64,000 nucleotides of DNA from positions 682,001 to 746,000 of the forward strand of contig NZ_JAFBCA010000001.1 of the NCBI RefSeq assembly GCF_016907475.1. The letters run 5' to 3'. Positions 1 through 9,014 of this stretch are shown piece after piece (within the stretch, counting starts at the first letter, position 1; each line of letters starts with the position of its first letter). This DNA comes from Nocardioides cavernae. GTDB lineage: Bacteria; Actinomycetota; Actinomycetes; Propionibacteriales; Nocardioidaceae. A model generated the notes under the pieces. The model saw nothing but the letters and a program-made list of their open reading frames with translations, was not told where the DNA came from and did not search any database. The translations under genes were made by a program, and so were the position numbers.

Positions 1-134
1 GAGCACGTACGGTCCTGCGCGAACCAGTGATGGAAACGGCTGGTGGACTCGGGTGCGAGCGGAGCCGGCAGCGATGTCGGTGGTCGTCCCTAACGTCGTG
101 GTCAGTGGACCCGAGCGAGATGGAGGGAGCACCG

Positions 135-1538
135 GTGAGCGTCACCTTCGAGGGGGACACCGACGAGGCATGGGGCGACGGACCGGCGGCCTACGAGCCC
201 GGCAGCTCGCCGCGCTCCCCGGGTGACCGGACGCCTCCGCAGGACAACGCGGCGGAGCAGAGCGTGCTCGGCTCGATGCTGCTGTCGAAGGACGCGATCG
301 CCGACGTCGTCGACGTGATCAAGGGCGTCGACTACTACCGTCCGGCCCACGAGGTCATCCACGACGCGATCATCGACCTCTACGGTCGTGGCGAGCCCGC
401 CGACCCGATCACGGTGGCCGCCGAGCTGGTGAAGCGCGGCGAGCTGGTGCGCATCGGTGGCGCCCCCTACCTCCACACCCTGTCGGCCAACGTGCCGATC
501 GCGGCCAACGCCGGCTACTACGCCGAGATCGTGCGCGACAAGGCGATCCTGCGCCGCCTGGTCGAGGCCGGCACCCGCATCGCCGCCCTCGGCTACTCCG
601 GCGAGGGCGAGATCGACGACGTCGTCGACAACGCGCAGGCCGAGGTCTACAAGGTCACCGACCGACGCGCGGCCGTCGACTACGCACCGTTGAGCGACAT
701 CATGAGCGGCGTCCTCGACGAGATCGAGGCGATCGGCAACCGCGAGGCCGGCCTCTACGGCGTGCCGACCGGTTTCGCCGACCTCGACGACCTGACCAAC
801 GGTCTCCACTCCGGCCAGATGATCATCGTGGCGGCGCGTCCCGCCATGGGGAAGTCGACGCTCGCCCTGGACTTCTGCCGCGCGGCGTCGATCCACAACA
901 ACCTGACGAGCTGCTTCTTCAGCCTCGAGATGACGCGCTCGGAGATCATGATGCGCCTGCTCTCGGCCGAGGCGAAGGTGCCGCTCAACCACATCCGCAA
1001 CGGCACGATGCGCGACGACGACTGGGAGAAGCTCGCCCGCAAGATGGGCCAGGTGTCCGGGGCGCCGATGTTCATCGACGACAGCCCCAACATGACGATG
1101 ATGGAGATCCGGGCCAAGGCCCGGCGGCTCAAGCAGCGCCACGACCTCAAGCTCATCGTCATCGACTACATGCAGCTGATGAGCTCGGGCAAGAAGGTCG
1201 AGTCCCGCCAGCTCGAGGTCTCGGAGTTCTCCCGCAACATCAAGCTCCTCGCCAAGGAGCTCGAGCTGCCGATCATCGCGCTGTCCCAGCTCAACCGTGG
1301 TCCCGAGCAGCGCGGCGACAAGCGCCCGATGATGAGCGACCTGCGTGAGTCCGGCTCGCTCGAGCAGGACGCCGACATGGTGATCCTGCTCCACCGCGAC
1401 GACGTCTACGAGAAGGAGTCGACCCGCCCCGGCGAGGCCGACCTCATCGTCGCCAAGCACCGCAACGGCCCCACCCGCGACCTCACCGTCGCCTTCCAGG
1501 GCCACTACTCCCGCTTCGTGGACATGGCCCAGGGCTGA
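135..1538 (+). CDS. dnaB: Replicative DNA helicase DnaB
   Basis: Ring helicase that unwinds DNA ahead of the replisome, 467 aa. The GTG at 135 is chosen because a GGAGGGAG ribosome site lies just before it; an in-frame ATG at 120 is the alternative. The N-terminal DnaB domain (about residues 36-140) is followed by the RecA-like core: Walker A ARPAMGKST at 234-242, Walker B IVIDYMQL at 341-348, motif H4 SQLNR at 384-388 and KHRNG near 441-445 carrying the probable arginine finger. Many actinobacterial DnaB proteins carry inteins at the Walker A or H4 site; both are uninterrupted here. Its usual neighbours lie outside the window. Identity is near certain. Confidence 0.97.
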   Translation: MSVTFEGDTDEAWGDGPAAYEPGSSPRSPGDRTPPQDNAAEQSVLGSMLLSKDAIADVVDVIKGVDYYRPAHEVIHDAIIDLYGRGEPADPITVAAELVKRGELVRIGGAPYLHTLSANVPIAANAGYYAEIVRDKAILRRLVEAGTRIAALGYSGEGEIDDVVDNAQAEVYKVTDRRAAVDYAPLSDIMSGVLDEIEAIGNREAGLYGVPTGFADLDDLTNGLHSGQMIIVAARPAMGKSTLALDFCRAASIHNNLTSCFFSLEMTRSEIMMRLLSAEAKVPLNHIRNGTMRDDDWEKLARKMGQVSGAPMFIDDSPNMTMMEIRAKARRLKQRHDLKLIVIDYMQLMSSGKKVESRQLEVSEFSRNIKLLAKELELPIIALSQLNRGPEQRGDKRPMMSDLRESGSLEQDADMVILLHRDDVYEKESTRPGEADLIVAKHRNGPTRDLTVAFQGHYSRFVDMAQG

Positions 1539-1570
1539 GAGGCGCTGACGGCGTTCCGCCGCACCACCCT

Positions 1571-1590
1571 CCTCTGCCCGAGGACAGAGG
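1571..1590. terminator. Weak hairpin after dnaB
   Basis: CCTCTG and CAGAGG form a 6-bp stem with an 8-base loop about 35 bases after the dnaB stop. There is no T-run, so a terminator role is only plausible. Confidence 0.3.
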
Positions 1591-1633
1591 CGGGTGCGTC
1601 TGCAGACAGAGGTCCGGGACCATTGACCGGGCG

Positions 1634-1639
1634 TAGCCT
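1634..1639 (+). promoter_or_regulatory. -10 hexamer TAGCCT, leaderless start of the sensor kinase
   Basis: TAGCCT matches the actinobacterial TANNNT -10 and ends 6 bases before the ATG at 1646, so transcription should begin at or next to the start codon. Confidence 0.45.
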
Positions 1640-1645
1640 GCCGGG

Positions 1646-2872
1646 ATGACGGGTCGCGATGCCGAGCAGGCGCACGACCGCGGAGCATGGGCGATGCTGG
1701 CCCGGCGGCTGTCGCCCTACCTGGACCTCGCGATCGGGCTCGCCGCCGCAGCCATGTCCGTCGCGTCGTTGCTGAGCACCGACGTGGCCAGCATCGACCC
1801 CCGGCTCGAGCCCGCCGACCCGTTGTCGGTGGCAGCCACTCTCGTGGCGGGGCTGTCACTGATCTGGCGTCGTCGCCGTCCAGTGACCGCGTTCGCCGTG
1901 TTCGTCACGTGCTGCCTCGTCGTGACCTTGACCGACCACTACATCGGCCTGCTCTCGGTCCTGCTGCTGTTCAGCCTCTACTCCCTCGCCGCGCACAGCC
2001 GACGGAGGAACGGCGTGGCCGGCCTGGTCCTCTGCCTGCTCGTCTTCATCGGCCTCGCCGTGCTGGACGTCCCCGACCTGGGCACCTCCGACCTCCTGCA
2101 GGCCTGCGCCCTCCTCCTCACGGCGTGGGCCCTCGGCGATGCGATCCGCTCGCGACGCATGCACCAGTCGGAGCGTCTGCGGATCGCGGAGCAGGAGGCG
2201 GCCGCGGCCCGGGAGCTGGCGGCGCGCGCCGTCGTCGAGGAGCGGCTGCGGATCGCACGGGAGCTGCACGACGTCGTCGCGCACAGCATGTCCCTGATCG
2301 CCGTGCAGGCCGGCGTCGGCGGGCACGTGATCCGGACCGACGTCGCCGCTGCCGAGCGCGCGCTCGAGATCATCGCCGAGACCAGCCGGAAGGCGCTGGC
2401 CCAGACCCGCTCGATGCTGGGCCTGCTCCGGGCCGAGGACGCGGACCCGGCGGTCGCCCCCCTGCAGAGCATCGACGACCTCGAGGACCTCGTCCACGAC
2501 GTGCGTGAGGCCGGCGTCGACGTCGCCCTGACCGTCAGCGGTCCGGTGCGCACGCTCGACACCGCGATCGAGCTGACCGCCTACCGCATCGTCCAGGAGT
2601 CCCTGACCAACGTGCTCAAGCACTCCGGCGCGAGCCTGGCGCAGGTGACGGTGACCTACGTGCACGACGGGGTCGACGTCGAGGTCAGGGACCACGGTCG
2701 CGGCGGGTCACGGGCTCCGGCCGGTGTCGTGGACCCGCCGGGCGGGCACGGGCTGGTGGGACTGCGCGAGCGCACCCGGCTGCTGGGTGGCACGCTCGAC
2801 TACGGCGCGCTCGACGGAGCCGGGTTCAGGGTGGCGGCGCACCTGCCCTCGTCGATGGCGGTGGCGCCGTGA
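1646..2872 (+). CDS. Sensor histidine kinase, NarL/DesK-type (HisKA_3)
   Basis: Membrane sensor of a two-component system, 408 aa. The first 165 residues hold several hydrophobic segments in an unnamed sensor region. The dimerisation/phosphoacceptor block ELHDVVAHS places the phosphorylated histidine at about residue 208, as in the HisKA_3 family. An HATPase_c domain follows, with an N-box around 310-328 and a G-box containing GHGLVGLRER near 368. The signal sensed is not evident. The stop overlaps the start of the response regulator by GTGA, so the two are translationally coupled and almost certainly partners. Confidence 0.93.
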   Translation: MTGRDAEQAHDRGAWAMLARRLSPYLDLAIGLAAAAMSVASLLSTDVASIDPRLEPADPLSVAATLVAGLSLIWRRRRPVTAFAVFVTCCLVVTLTDHYIGLLSVLLLFSLYSLAAHSRRRNGVAGLVLCLLVFIGLAVLDVPDLGTSDLLQACALLLTAWALGDAIRSRRMHQSERLRIAEQEAAAARELAARAVVEERLRIARELHDVVAHSMSLIAVQAGVGGHVIRTDVAAAERALEIIAETSRKALAQTRSMLGLLRAEDADPAVAPLQSIDDLEDLVHDVREAGVDVALTVSGPVRTLDTAIELTAYRIVQESLTNVLKHSGASLAQVTVTYVHDGVDVEVRDHGRGGSRAPAGVVDPPGGHGLVGLRERTRLLGGTLDYGALDGAGFRVAAHLPSSMAVAP

Positions 2873-3528
2873 TCCGGGTGGCGGTCGTCGACGACCAGGA
2901 GCTGGTCCGTTCCGGGTTCGTCGTGCTCCTGGGCTCCAGCTCCGACATCGAGGTCGTCGGCGAGGCGGGCGACGGCGCCGCGGCCTGGGAGCTGTGCCGC
3001 CGTACGACGCCGGACGTGGTCCTGATGGACGTCCGGATGCCCCGGATGGACGGCCTGGAGGCCACGCGCCGGATCATGGCCGACCCGCGGTGTGCGGGCA
3101 CGCACGTGCTCGTGCTGACCACGTTCGACGAGGACGAGCTCGTCCACGAGGCCCTGCGCGCCGGTGCCAGCGGGTTCCTGCTCAAGGACACCAGGCCGAC
3201 CCAGCTGCTCGACGCCATCTCGGTGGTGGCCGCGGGCGACGCGCTGCTCGCGCCGTCGGTCACGCGTCGCCTGATCGAGCAGTTCGCGACCCTCCCGAGC
3301 CGCCCGGCGTCCCCCGCCGACGACGGCCTGACCGATCGTGAGCGCGAGGTGCTGGTCGCCGTCTCGCGCGGCCTGTCGAACCAGGAGATCGCCGACACGC
3401 TGCACATGGGCTACGGCACCGTGAAGACCCACGTGAGCCACCTCCTCACCAAGCTGGAGTGCCGCGACCGGGCGCAGCTGGTGATGCACGCCTACGAGTC
3501 GGGGCTGACCGTCCCCGGGAGCAGCTGA
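2869..3528 (+). CDS. Response regulator, NarL/LuxR family
   Basis: DNA-binding partner of the preceding kinase, 219 aa. The receiver domain has acidic residues D8/D9, the phospho-acceptor D54 in VLMDVRMPRMDG, a switch threonine in LTTFDED and the conserved lysine in LLKD. A LuxR-type helix-turn-helix begins near residue 154 (LTDREREVL, then NQEIADTL). It starts with GTG at 2869, overlapping the kinase stop. Targets are unknown; the CPBP protease just downstream is a possible one because this gene pair often sits beside membrane stress genes, but that is inference. Confidence 0.94.
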   Translation: MIRVAVVDDQELVRSGFVVLLGSSSDIEVVGEAGDGAAAWELCRRTTPDVVLMDVRMPRMDGLEATRRIMADPRCAGTHVLVLTTFDEDELVHEALRAGASGFLLKDTRPTQLLDAISVVAAGDALLAPSVTRRLIEQFATLPSRPASPADDGLTDREREVLVAVSRGLSNQEIADTLHMGYGTVKTHVSHLLTKLECRDRAQLVMHAYESGLTVPGSS

Positions 3529-3640
3529 CGTCTGCCTCGGGTCTCGACGCGTGAGGACCCCGGACAGATGTGCGGCACCCTCCCCGGCGGCGAGATTGGT
3601 GGAGCGGCCAGACAGGCCGGCCCAGCCATCGGAGGTTCAC

Positions 3641-4495
3641 ATGTCACGACCACTTCGCGAGGCCACGACCTATCTCGTGCTCGCCTTCTCACTGGCCATC
3701 GGCATCGCCACCGCGCTGCCCCACGCCGGCATCAACACGTTGCTCAGCGCGTTCGCGCCCGTCGCGGCGCTGGTCATCATCACGTTCACCGTCACCCCCC
3801 GCGGCAGGCGACGGGCCCTCTGGGGCGAGTTCGGGCTGAACCGCTCGGGCAAGCGACTGTGGGCGTTCGCGCTGCTCGTCCCGATGCTCCTCGCCGGCAG
3901 TGCGTACGGCGCCGCGCTGGTGCTGGGCGTCGCGGACCTGCGCTCGATCGACCTCACGTCGTCGGGCGTCACGTCGTGGAGCCTGAACCTGGCGAGCACG
4001 CTGGCCTTCATGACCGTCCTCTTCCTGGCCGAGGAGATCGGCTGGCGGGGCTACCTCCTGCCGAGGATCCAGCAGCTCACCAGCCGTCGTCGGGCTGCCG
4101 TCGTCACCGGCTTCATCCACGGCTGCTTCCACCTGCCGCTGATCCTGATCGCGACGACGTACGACGAGCACGGCAGCCGCTGGCTCGTGGCGCCGGTCGT
4201 GGTCGCCACGATCACCATGGGCGGCGTCTTCTACGCCTACCTGTGGGACCGCACCCACAGTGTCTGGCCCGTCTCGATGGCCCACGGCGCGGTCAACACC
4301 GCGTTCGCCATCGGCGCGGGGGCCGTGGTGGCGAGGTCGGAGGCCGACCTGGCCTACGTCGCCGGCGAGAGCGGCATCGCCACCTTCGTGGCGGTGGCCG
4401 TGGTCGGGGCGCTCTTCCTGGCCCGGGCCAGGGTGTGGCGGACCGACACGGGCGCGGTGGACGTGCCCGAGCCCGAGCTGGTCCGGGCCGCCTAG
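3641..4495 (+). CDS. CPBP-family intramembrane metalloprotease
   Basis: Multi-pass membrane protein of the CAAX protease / bacteriocin-processing (Abi) family, 284 aa. The catalytic motifs are visible: EExxxR as E131, E132 and R136 in EEIGWRGYLLPR, a second motif with H160 and H164 (IHGCFHLP), and a third histidine in AHGAVNTAF near residue 230. The ATG at 3641 is preferred because GGAGG lies 7 bases upstream; the frame stays open to 3551 but the extra residues are not hydrophobic. The substrate is unknown in most actinobacteria. Confidence 0.88.
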   Translation: MSRPLREATTYLVLAFSLAIGIATALPHAGINTLLSAFAPVAALVIITFTVTPRGRRRALWGEFGLNRSGKRLWAFALLVPMLLAGSAYGAALVLGVADLRSIDLTSSGVTSWSLNLASTLAFMTVLFLAEEIGWRGYLLPRIQQLTSRRRAAVVTGFIHGCFHLPLILIATTYDEHGSRWLVAPVVVATITMGGVFYAYLWDRTHSVWPVSMAHGAVNTAFAIGAGAVVARSEADLAYVAGESGIATFVAVAVVGALFLARARVWRTDTGAVDVPEPELVRAA

Positions 4496-4519
4496 GTCCA
4501 GCAACCGCTGCAGGGACGG

Positions 4520-4555
4520 GGAGCTGGTGGTGCCTGACCGGGCATCACCAGCTCC
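4520..4555. terminator. Bidirectional terminator between convergent genes
   Basis: A 10-bp perfect stem (GGAGCTGGTG with CACCAGCTCC) continues inward, after one mismatch, with TGCC/GGCA. It lies between the CPBP protease and the oppositely transcribed hydrolase and can serve both. Confidence 0.7.
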
Positions 4556-4566
4556 TCGAGCGTCGG

Positions 4567-6222
4567 TCACGGGTAGCGGGCGAGCTCCTGCCGCAGCCGC
4601 TCGGTGATGTCCGGCGTCCAGCCCTCCGGCTGCAGCACGTTGACCCAGCCGGCGGCGTGCTCGCCCGAGAAGTTGTGCCCGTGGGCGGGCTGGGTCGAGA
4701 AGGCCGCGGCGAGGTCCGCCGACACCTGCAGGAAGGTGATCCAAGGCATCCACTGCATGGCGCCGGGCACGTCGTCGCCGTGCGTCTCCTCGAGCCAGTC
4801 GGGCCGGGTCAGCAGCAGGTCGGGGCTCCACCAGGTGACGGGGTCGGACGCGTGCTGCAGGTAGAGCACCCGGCTCCCCGTCCACGGCTCGTCCTCCGGC
4901 TGGGGACGCTCGGCCTTCGTGGTGAAGCGGATGATCCGTCCCTCCCGGTAGACCGGCTCGACCTCGCGCGAGCCGGCGTCCCGGTCCTCGATGAAGCTGC
5001 GGTAGAGCGGGTTGAAGTTGGGCGGACCCACGAGGAGCGCCCCCGACGTCCGGTTGTTGAGGTCGAACTCGCCGCTGAAGGCGGCCTCGGCGCCGAAGGA
5101 CCCGAGGCTCTCGCCGAAGACGTAGAGCTCCGGCCGCTCGTCGAACGGCAGGCTGGACCAGCGCGCGTAGACGGCGTCGAACAGCGCCCTCCCGGCGTCG
5201 CGGGCCCGGGCCGAGTCGACGACGAAGGACAGCCAGGAGGGGAGGTGCGAGTACTGCATTCCGACGATCGCGGAGTCCCCACCGGTGACGTACTCGAAGC
5301 CGCTCGCCGCGCTCGGCTCCACCCAGCCGGTCCCGGTGGTGGTGACCACCAGGAGGTGCTGCCGCTCGAAGCCGCCGGCCCGCTCGAGGTCGGCCACCGC
5401 GAGCGCGGCCTGCTGCTCCGTGTCCTCCGCGTTGCCCAGCCCCGTGAAGATGCGGATCGGCTCGATCGACGGGCGTCCGGTCAGCTCGCCGATCTGCGCT
5501 GCCGTCGGACCCCTGCCCACGAAGGTCCGCCCCTCCACGCCCATGCCGTCCCAGTCGACCAGCGACTCGGCGCTGCCCGAGCGCAGCGGCGTCGACGGTC
5601 GTTGGACCCCCTCCGGCGTCTGGAGGTCGCCGAGGGCGAACGACGCGTCGAGCGCGCGCAGCCCGGCGTCAGCGGCCACCCCGCTGAGCAGGGCCCACGC
5701 CACGAAACCCACCGACACGACTCCCAGGACCCGTGCCACCGAGGGCTTGAGGCGGCGTTCGAGCAGCCTGGCCACCCGCCGCGAGACGGCTCGGGCGCCA
5801 CGCGCCAGGCCGAGGAAGAGCGCGGCGACGACCACCGTCACCAGTGGCACGAGGAGCACGAACGCGACGGGCGTCGCCTCCGTCCCGGCGAGGTCGTGGG
5901 CCTCGCCCTGCCACCGGACGCCGACGGCGAGGCTGGTGAGCAGGGCCGCGACCCCTCCCACGAGGAGGACCGATCGGGCCCGGTCCGGCCAGGGTTCGCG
6001 GGGCCGGTCGCGCAGTCCGCGCCAGCACCACGCGAGGGAGACCCCGACGCCGTACCCCGAGGCTGCGGCAGCGCCGGTGACCACGCCCTGGGCCAGCGGG
6101 GACCGGGGCAGCAGCGAGGGGGTCAGGGAGAGGCAGGCGAAGCCGATCGCGAACGCCAGCCCGGCCGGGAGCAGGCGGGAGCGACGGACCAGCTCCACCG
6201 CTCGCTCGAGCCACCCGGGCAC
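4567..6222 (-). CDS. Membrane-anchored alpha/beta hydrolase (DUF2319 type)
   Basis: 551 aa. The N-terminal half has about four hydrophobic segments (residues 17-40, 45-66, 84-103, 117-140, with another near 162-182). The C-terminal half is an alpha/beta hydrolase domain with the nucleophile elbow GESLGS, placing the catalytic serine at about residue 372. Proteins of this two-part architecture are widespread in actinobacteria and have no established substrate. The GTG start lies 19 bases after arcA on the same strand, so it may be the last gene of the arginine deiminase operon. A role in that pathway is not implied by the domain. Confidence 0.85.
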   Translation of the reverse strand: MPGWLERAVELVRRSRLLPAGLAFAIGFACLSLTPSLLPRSPLAQGVVTGAAAASGYGVGVSLAWCWRGLRDRPREPWPDRARSVLLVGGVAALLTSLAVGVRWQGEAHDLAGTEATPVAFVLLVPLVTVVVAALFLGLARGARAVSRRVARLLERRLKPSVARVLGVVSVGFVAWALLSGVAADAGLRALDASFALGDLQTPEGVQRPSTPLRSGSAESLVDWDGMGVEGRTFVGRGPTAAQIGELTGRPSIEPIRIFTGLGNAEDTEQQAALAVADLERAGGFERQHLLVVTTTGTGWVEPSAASGFEYVTGGDSAIVGMQYSHLPSWLSFVVDSARARDAGRALFDAVYARWSSLPFDERPELYVFGESLGSFGAEAAFSGEFDLNNRTSGALLVGPPNFNPLYRSFIEDRDAGSREVEPVYREGRIIRFTTKAERPQPEDEPWTGSRVLYLQHASDPVTWWSPDLLLTRPDWLEETHGDDVPGAMQWMPWITFLQVSADLAAAFSTQPAHGHNFSGEHAAGWVNVLQPEGWTPDITERLRQELARYP

Positions 6223-6241
6223 CGCACCCCCCTCAGTGATG

Positions 6242-7528
6242 TCAGTAGTCGACAGGGTCGCGGGCGATGGGGCAGGTCATGCAGTGCCCGCCACCTCGGC
6301 CCCGGCCGAGCTCGGCGCCGACGATCGGGATCACCTCGACGCCGGCGTCGCGCAGCAGCGCGTTGGTGTACGTGTTGCGATCGTAGGTGAACACCACCCC
6401 CGGCTCCACCGCTACGGCGTTGTTGCCGCTGTCCCACTGCTGGCGCTCGGACGCGTAGACGTCGCCGCCCGTCTCCAGCGCCCGGAGCTCGGAGAGGCCC
6501 AGGGACTCGGCGACGACGTCGACGAACGCCCGGTCGCCCTCGTCGGTGACGTCGATCCCGTGCGCGTTGTCCCCGGGGCGCAGGGAGAACGAGTGGATGC
6601 CGTCGACGATGCCCGGGTAGTAGGTGACGACGTCGCGGTCGGCGAAGGTGAACACGGTGTCGAGGTGCATGGCGGCGCGCAGGCTGGGCATCCCGGCGAC
6701 CACGACGCGCTCGGCGGCTCCCTGCTCGAAGAGGGCCCGCGCGACCTGGGTGATGGCCTGACGTGACGTCCGCTCGCTCATCCCGACCAGGACCGTGGCG
6801 TTGCCGATCGGCATCACGTCCCCGCCCTCGATGGTGGCCAGCCCCCAGTCGAGCTCGGGGTCGCCCCACCACACGGTCGACCCGGCGTAGTCGGGGTGGA
6901 ACTCGTAGATCGCCTTGTAGAGCAGCGTCTCGTCGTGGCGGGCCGGCCAGTAGAGCGGGTTCATGGTCAGGCCGCCGTAGAGCCAGCACGTGGTGTCGCG
7001 GGTGTAGAGGGTGTTGGGGAGCGGCTGCATCAGGTACTCCCGGGCGCCGGTGGACTCGCGGGCCAGGGCGACGAAGCCGGACCGGAAGTCGTCGGGGAGG
7101 TCGTTCGTGGCGAGTCCGCCGATGAGCAGCTCCGCGAGCCTGGCCTCGTCCAGCGTGCGCAGGAAGGACAGCGTCTCGTCCACGAGCCCGTAGCCCACCT
7201 GGTTCAGGCTGATCTTCCGCTCCAGCAGCCAGTCCTTGGCCCCCGGCACGGCCATCGTCTGCGCGAGGAGGTCGTGGAGCTCGACCACCTCCACCCCGCG
7301 TGCCTCGAGCTCCGACACGAAGGCCGCGTGGTCCTTCTCGGCGTTGTCGACCCACATGACGTCGTCGAAGAGCAACGAGTCGGAGTTCGTCGGCGTGAGC
7401 CGCCGGTGCGCGAGGCCGGGCGAGCACACGAGGACCTTGCGCAACCGGCCCACCTCCGAGTGCACGCCGTACGCCGACGCGGTGCCGCCACCGGCGGCCT
7501 CGGGTCCTGGGTTCTGGTCACTGGTCAT
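6242..7528 (-). CDS. arcA: Arginine deiminase
   Basis: Hydrolyses L-arginine to citrulline and ammonia, 428 aa, the usual length. Family signatures are clear: the substrate-binding IEGGD block near residue 233 and the C-terminal GHCMTCP with nucleophile Cys416. The pathway is used for acid resistance and ATP gain. arcD ends 25 bases upstream on the same strand, so the genes form an operon. Ornithine carbamoyltransferase and carbamate kinase, which would complete the pathway, are not in the window, so citrulline fate is open. Identification is secure. Confidence 0.96.
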   Translation of the reverse strand: MTSDQNPGPEAAGGGTASAYGVHSEVGRLRKVLVCSPGLAHRRLTPTNSDSLLFDDVMWVDNAEKDHAAFVSELEARGVEVVELHDLLAQTMAVPGAKDWLLERKISLNQVGYGLVDETLSFLRTLDEARLAELLIGGLATNDLPDDFRSGFVALARESTGAREYLMQPLPNTLYTRDTTCWLYGGLTMNPLYWPARHDETLLYKAIYEFHPDYAGSTVWWGDPELDWGLATIEGGDVMPIGNATVLVGMSERTSRQAITQVARALFEQGAAERVVVAGMPSLRAAMHLDTVFTFADRDVVTYYPGIVDGIHSFSLRPGDNAHGIDVTDEGDRAFVDVVAESLGLSELRALETGGDVYASERQQWDSGNNAVAVEPGVVFTYDRNTYTNALLRDAGVEVIPIVGAELGRGRGGGHCMTCPIARDPVDY

Positions 7529-7553
7529 GTGTCGTTCCTTTCCGTGCGGTTGG

Positions 7554-9014
7554 TCAGAGGGCGATCCGGCCGGTCCACAGGCTCACGACGCCGAAGATCC
7601 CGGCGGCCAGGATGATCAGGAAGAGCCCGATCTCGGCCGGTGTGAAGATGCGTCGTCCGCGCTCGCTGCGCGCCTTGACGTAGAGGAGCGAGGCCGGCGC
7701 GAGCAGGACGGCGGACAGCAGCAGGAACTCGAGGCCGGCGGCATCGAAGAGGAACAGCGTGTAGACGCAGGCGATGCCTGCGATGACTCCCTCCTTGCGC
7801 TGCGCGCTCGGCGACTCGCCCTCGTACGACTCCCCGGTCAGGGCGAGCTTCAGTGAGTACGCCGCAGCCAGGAAGTAGGGGACCAGGGCCAGGCTGGTGC
7901 AGAGGTCGAGGAGGAAGTTGAGCGCGTCGGAGACCACCAGCGTCAGCAGCAGCACGGACTGCACGGCAATCGAGGTGACGACGAGAGCCGTGATCGGCGT
8001 GCCCTTGTCGTTCTCGCGGCCCAGGAACGCGGGGAGGTCCTCGTTGCGCGCCGGGATGTACATCACCTCGGCTGCCATCAACGTCCAGGCGAGGTAGGCG
8101 CCGAGCACCGACACGATGACGGCGATGCTGATGAACGCCTCGCCCCAGTCGCCCACGACGTGGGCGAAGAGGCCGACCATCGACGGCTGCCGCGTGTCGG
8201 CGATCTCGGGCTGCGGCATGACGGCGTAGCTCGACAGCGTCACGAGCGAGAAGATCGACAGCACGCTGAGGAGGCCCATGACGGTGGCCCGACCGACGTC
8301 CTCGCGCTTCTGAGCGTAGCGGGAGTAGACGCTGGCCCCCTCGATGCCCAAGAACACGAAGGTGGTGATGATCATCGTGTTGCGCACCTGCTCGTCGAGT
8401 GAGCCGAGGTCGCCGTAGCCGTAGGCGGTCCAGTTGTCCGCGAACACGCCTGCGTCGAGGTTGACGAGGAGGACCACGATGAACACGAGGATCGGCAGGA
8501 CCTTGAAGATCGTGACGATGCGGTTGATCACCGCGGCGTCCCTCACTCCGCGGGCGATGAGGACGTGGAAGGCCCACACACCGATCGTGGACAGGACCAG
8601 CGCCACGACCGTGTCGCCGTCCCCGAAGCTGTCGAAGAAGGCCCCCAGCGTCGCAGTGATGAACACCCAGTAGAAGGCGTTGCCCGCGACCGCGCTCGCC
8701 CAGAAACCGATCGCGGAGTTGAAGCCGGCGTAGTCGCCGAAGCCGGCCTTGGCGTAGATGAACACACCGGAGTCCAGGTCGGGCTTGCGGAGCGCGAGGT
8801 TCTGGAAGACGAAGGCCAGCATGAGCATGCCCGCGCCGGCGATCGCCCAGGCGATCAGCGAACCAAGGATCCCGGTGGCGACGCCGAACCGCGCCGGCAG
8901 CGAGAACACCCCCGCCCCGACCATGCCGCCGATGACCATGGCGGTCAGGGTCGGCAACGTCATCTTCTGAACCGCGCCCGGCTCCGTCGTGGTGGTCTGC
9001 TCGCTCGCGGTCAT
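7554..9014 (-). CDS. arcD: Arginine/ornithine-type APC antiporter
   Basis: Twelve-segment amino acid/polyamine/organocation carrier, 486 aa, of the basic amino acid/polyamine antiporter type. The first membrane segment carries the APC signature [12 protein letters not shown]. Its place between nhaC and arcA argues for arginine uptake in exchange for the product, ornithine or citrulline. The ATG at 9014 overlaps the nhaC stop by ATGA, so the two are coupled. The open frame continues much further upstream, but that part lies opposite no protein feature and is a shadow of nhaC. Confidence 0.92.
   Translation of the reverse strand: MTASEQTTTTEPGAVQKMTLPTLTAMVIGGMVGAGVFSLPARFGVATGILGSLIAWAIAGAGMLMLAFVFQNLALRKPDLDSGVFIYAKAGFGDYAGFNSAIGFWASAVAGNAFYWVFITATLGAFFDSFGDGDTVVALVLSTIGVWAFHVLIARGVRDAAVINRIVTIFKVLPILVFIVVLLVNLDAGVFADNWTAYGYGDLGSLDEQVRNTMIITTFVFLGIEGASVYSRYAQKREDVGRATVMGLLSVLSIFSLVTLSSYAVMPQPEIADTRQPSMVGLFAHVVGDWGEAFISIAVIVSVLGAYLAWTLMAAEVMYIPARNEDLPAFLGRENDKGTPITALVVTSIAVQSVLLLTLVVSDALNFLLDLCTSLALVPYFLAAAYSLKLALTGESYEGESPSAQRKEGVIAGIACVYTLFLFDAAGLEFLLLSAVLLAPASLLYVKARSERGRRIFTPAEIGLFLIILAAGIFGVVSLWTGRIAL

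Noticed and set aside
1..134. Longer DnaB N-terminus from the ATG at 27 or 30
   Set aside because: Those 36 codons are Arg/Ser-rich, have no ribosome site and precede a well-placed GGAGGGAG before GTG 135.
234..1538. Intein in DnaB
   Set aside because: Walker A and H4 sites are uninterrupted and the length is that of an intein-free enzyme.
3568..6390. A 940-codon rightward open frame
   Set aside because: It is antisense to the DUF2319 hydrolase and out of frame with the CPBP protease; its translation is Arg/Pro-rich with no motif, as expected of a GC-rich shadow.
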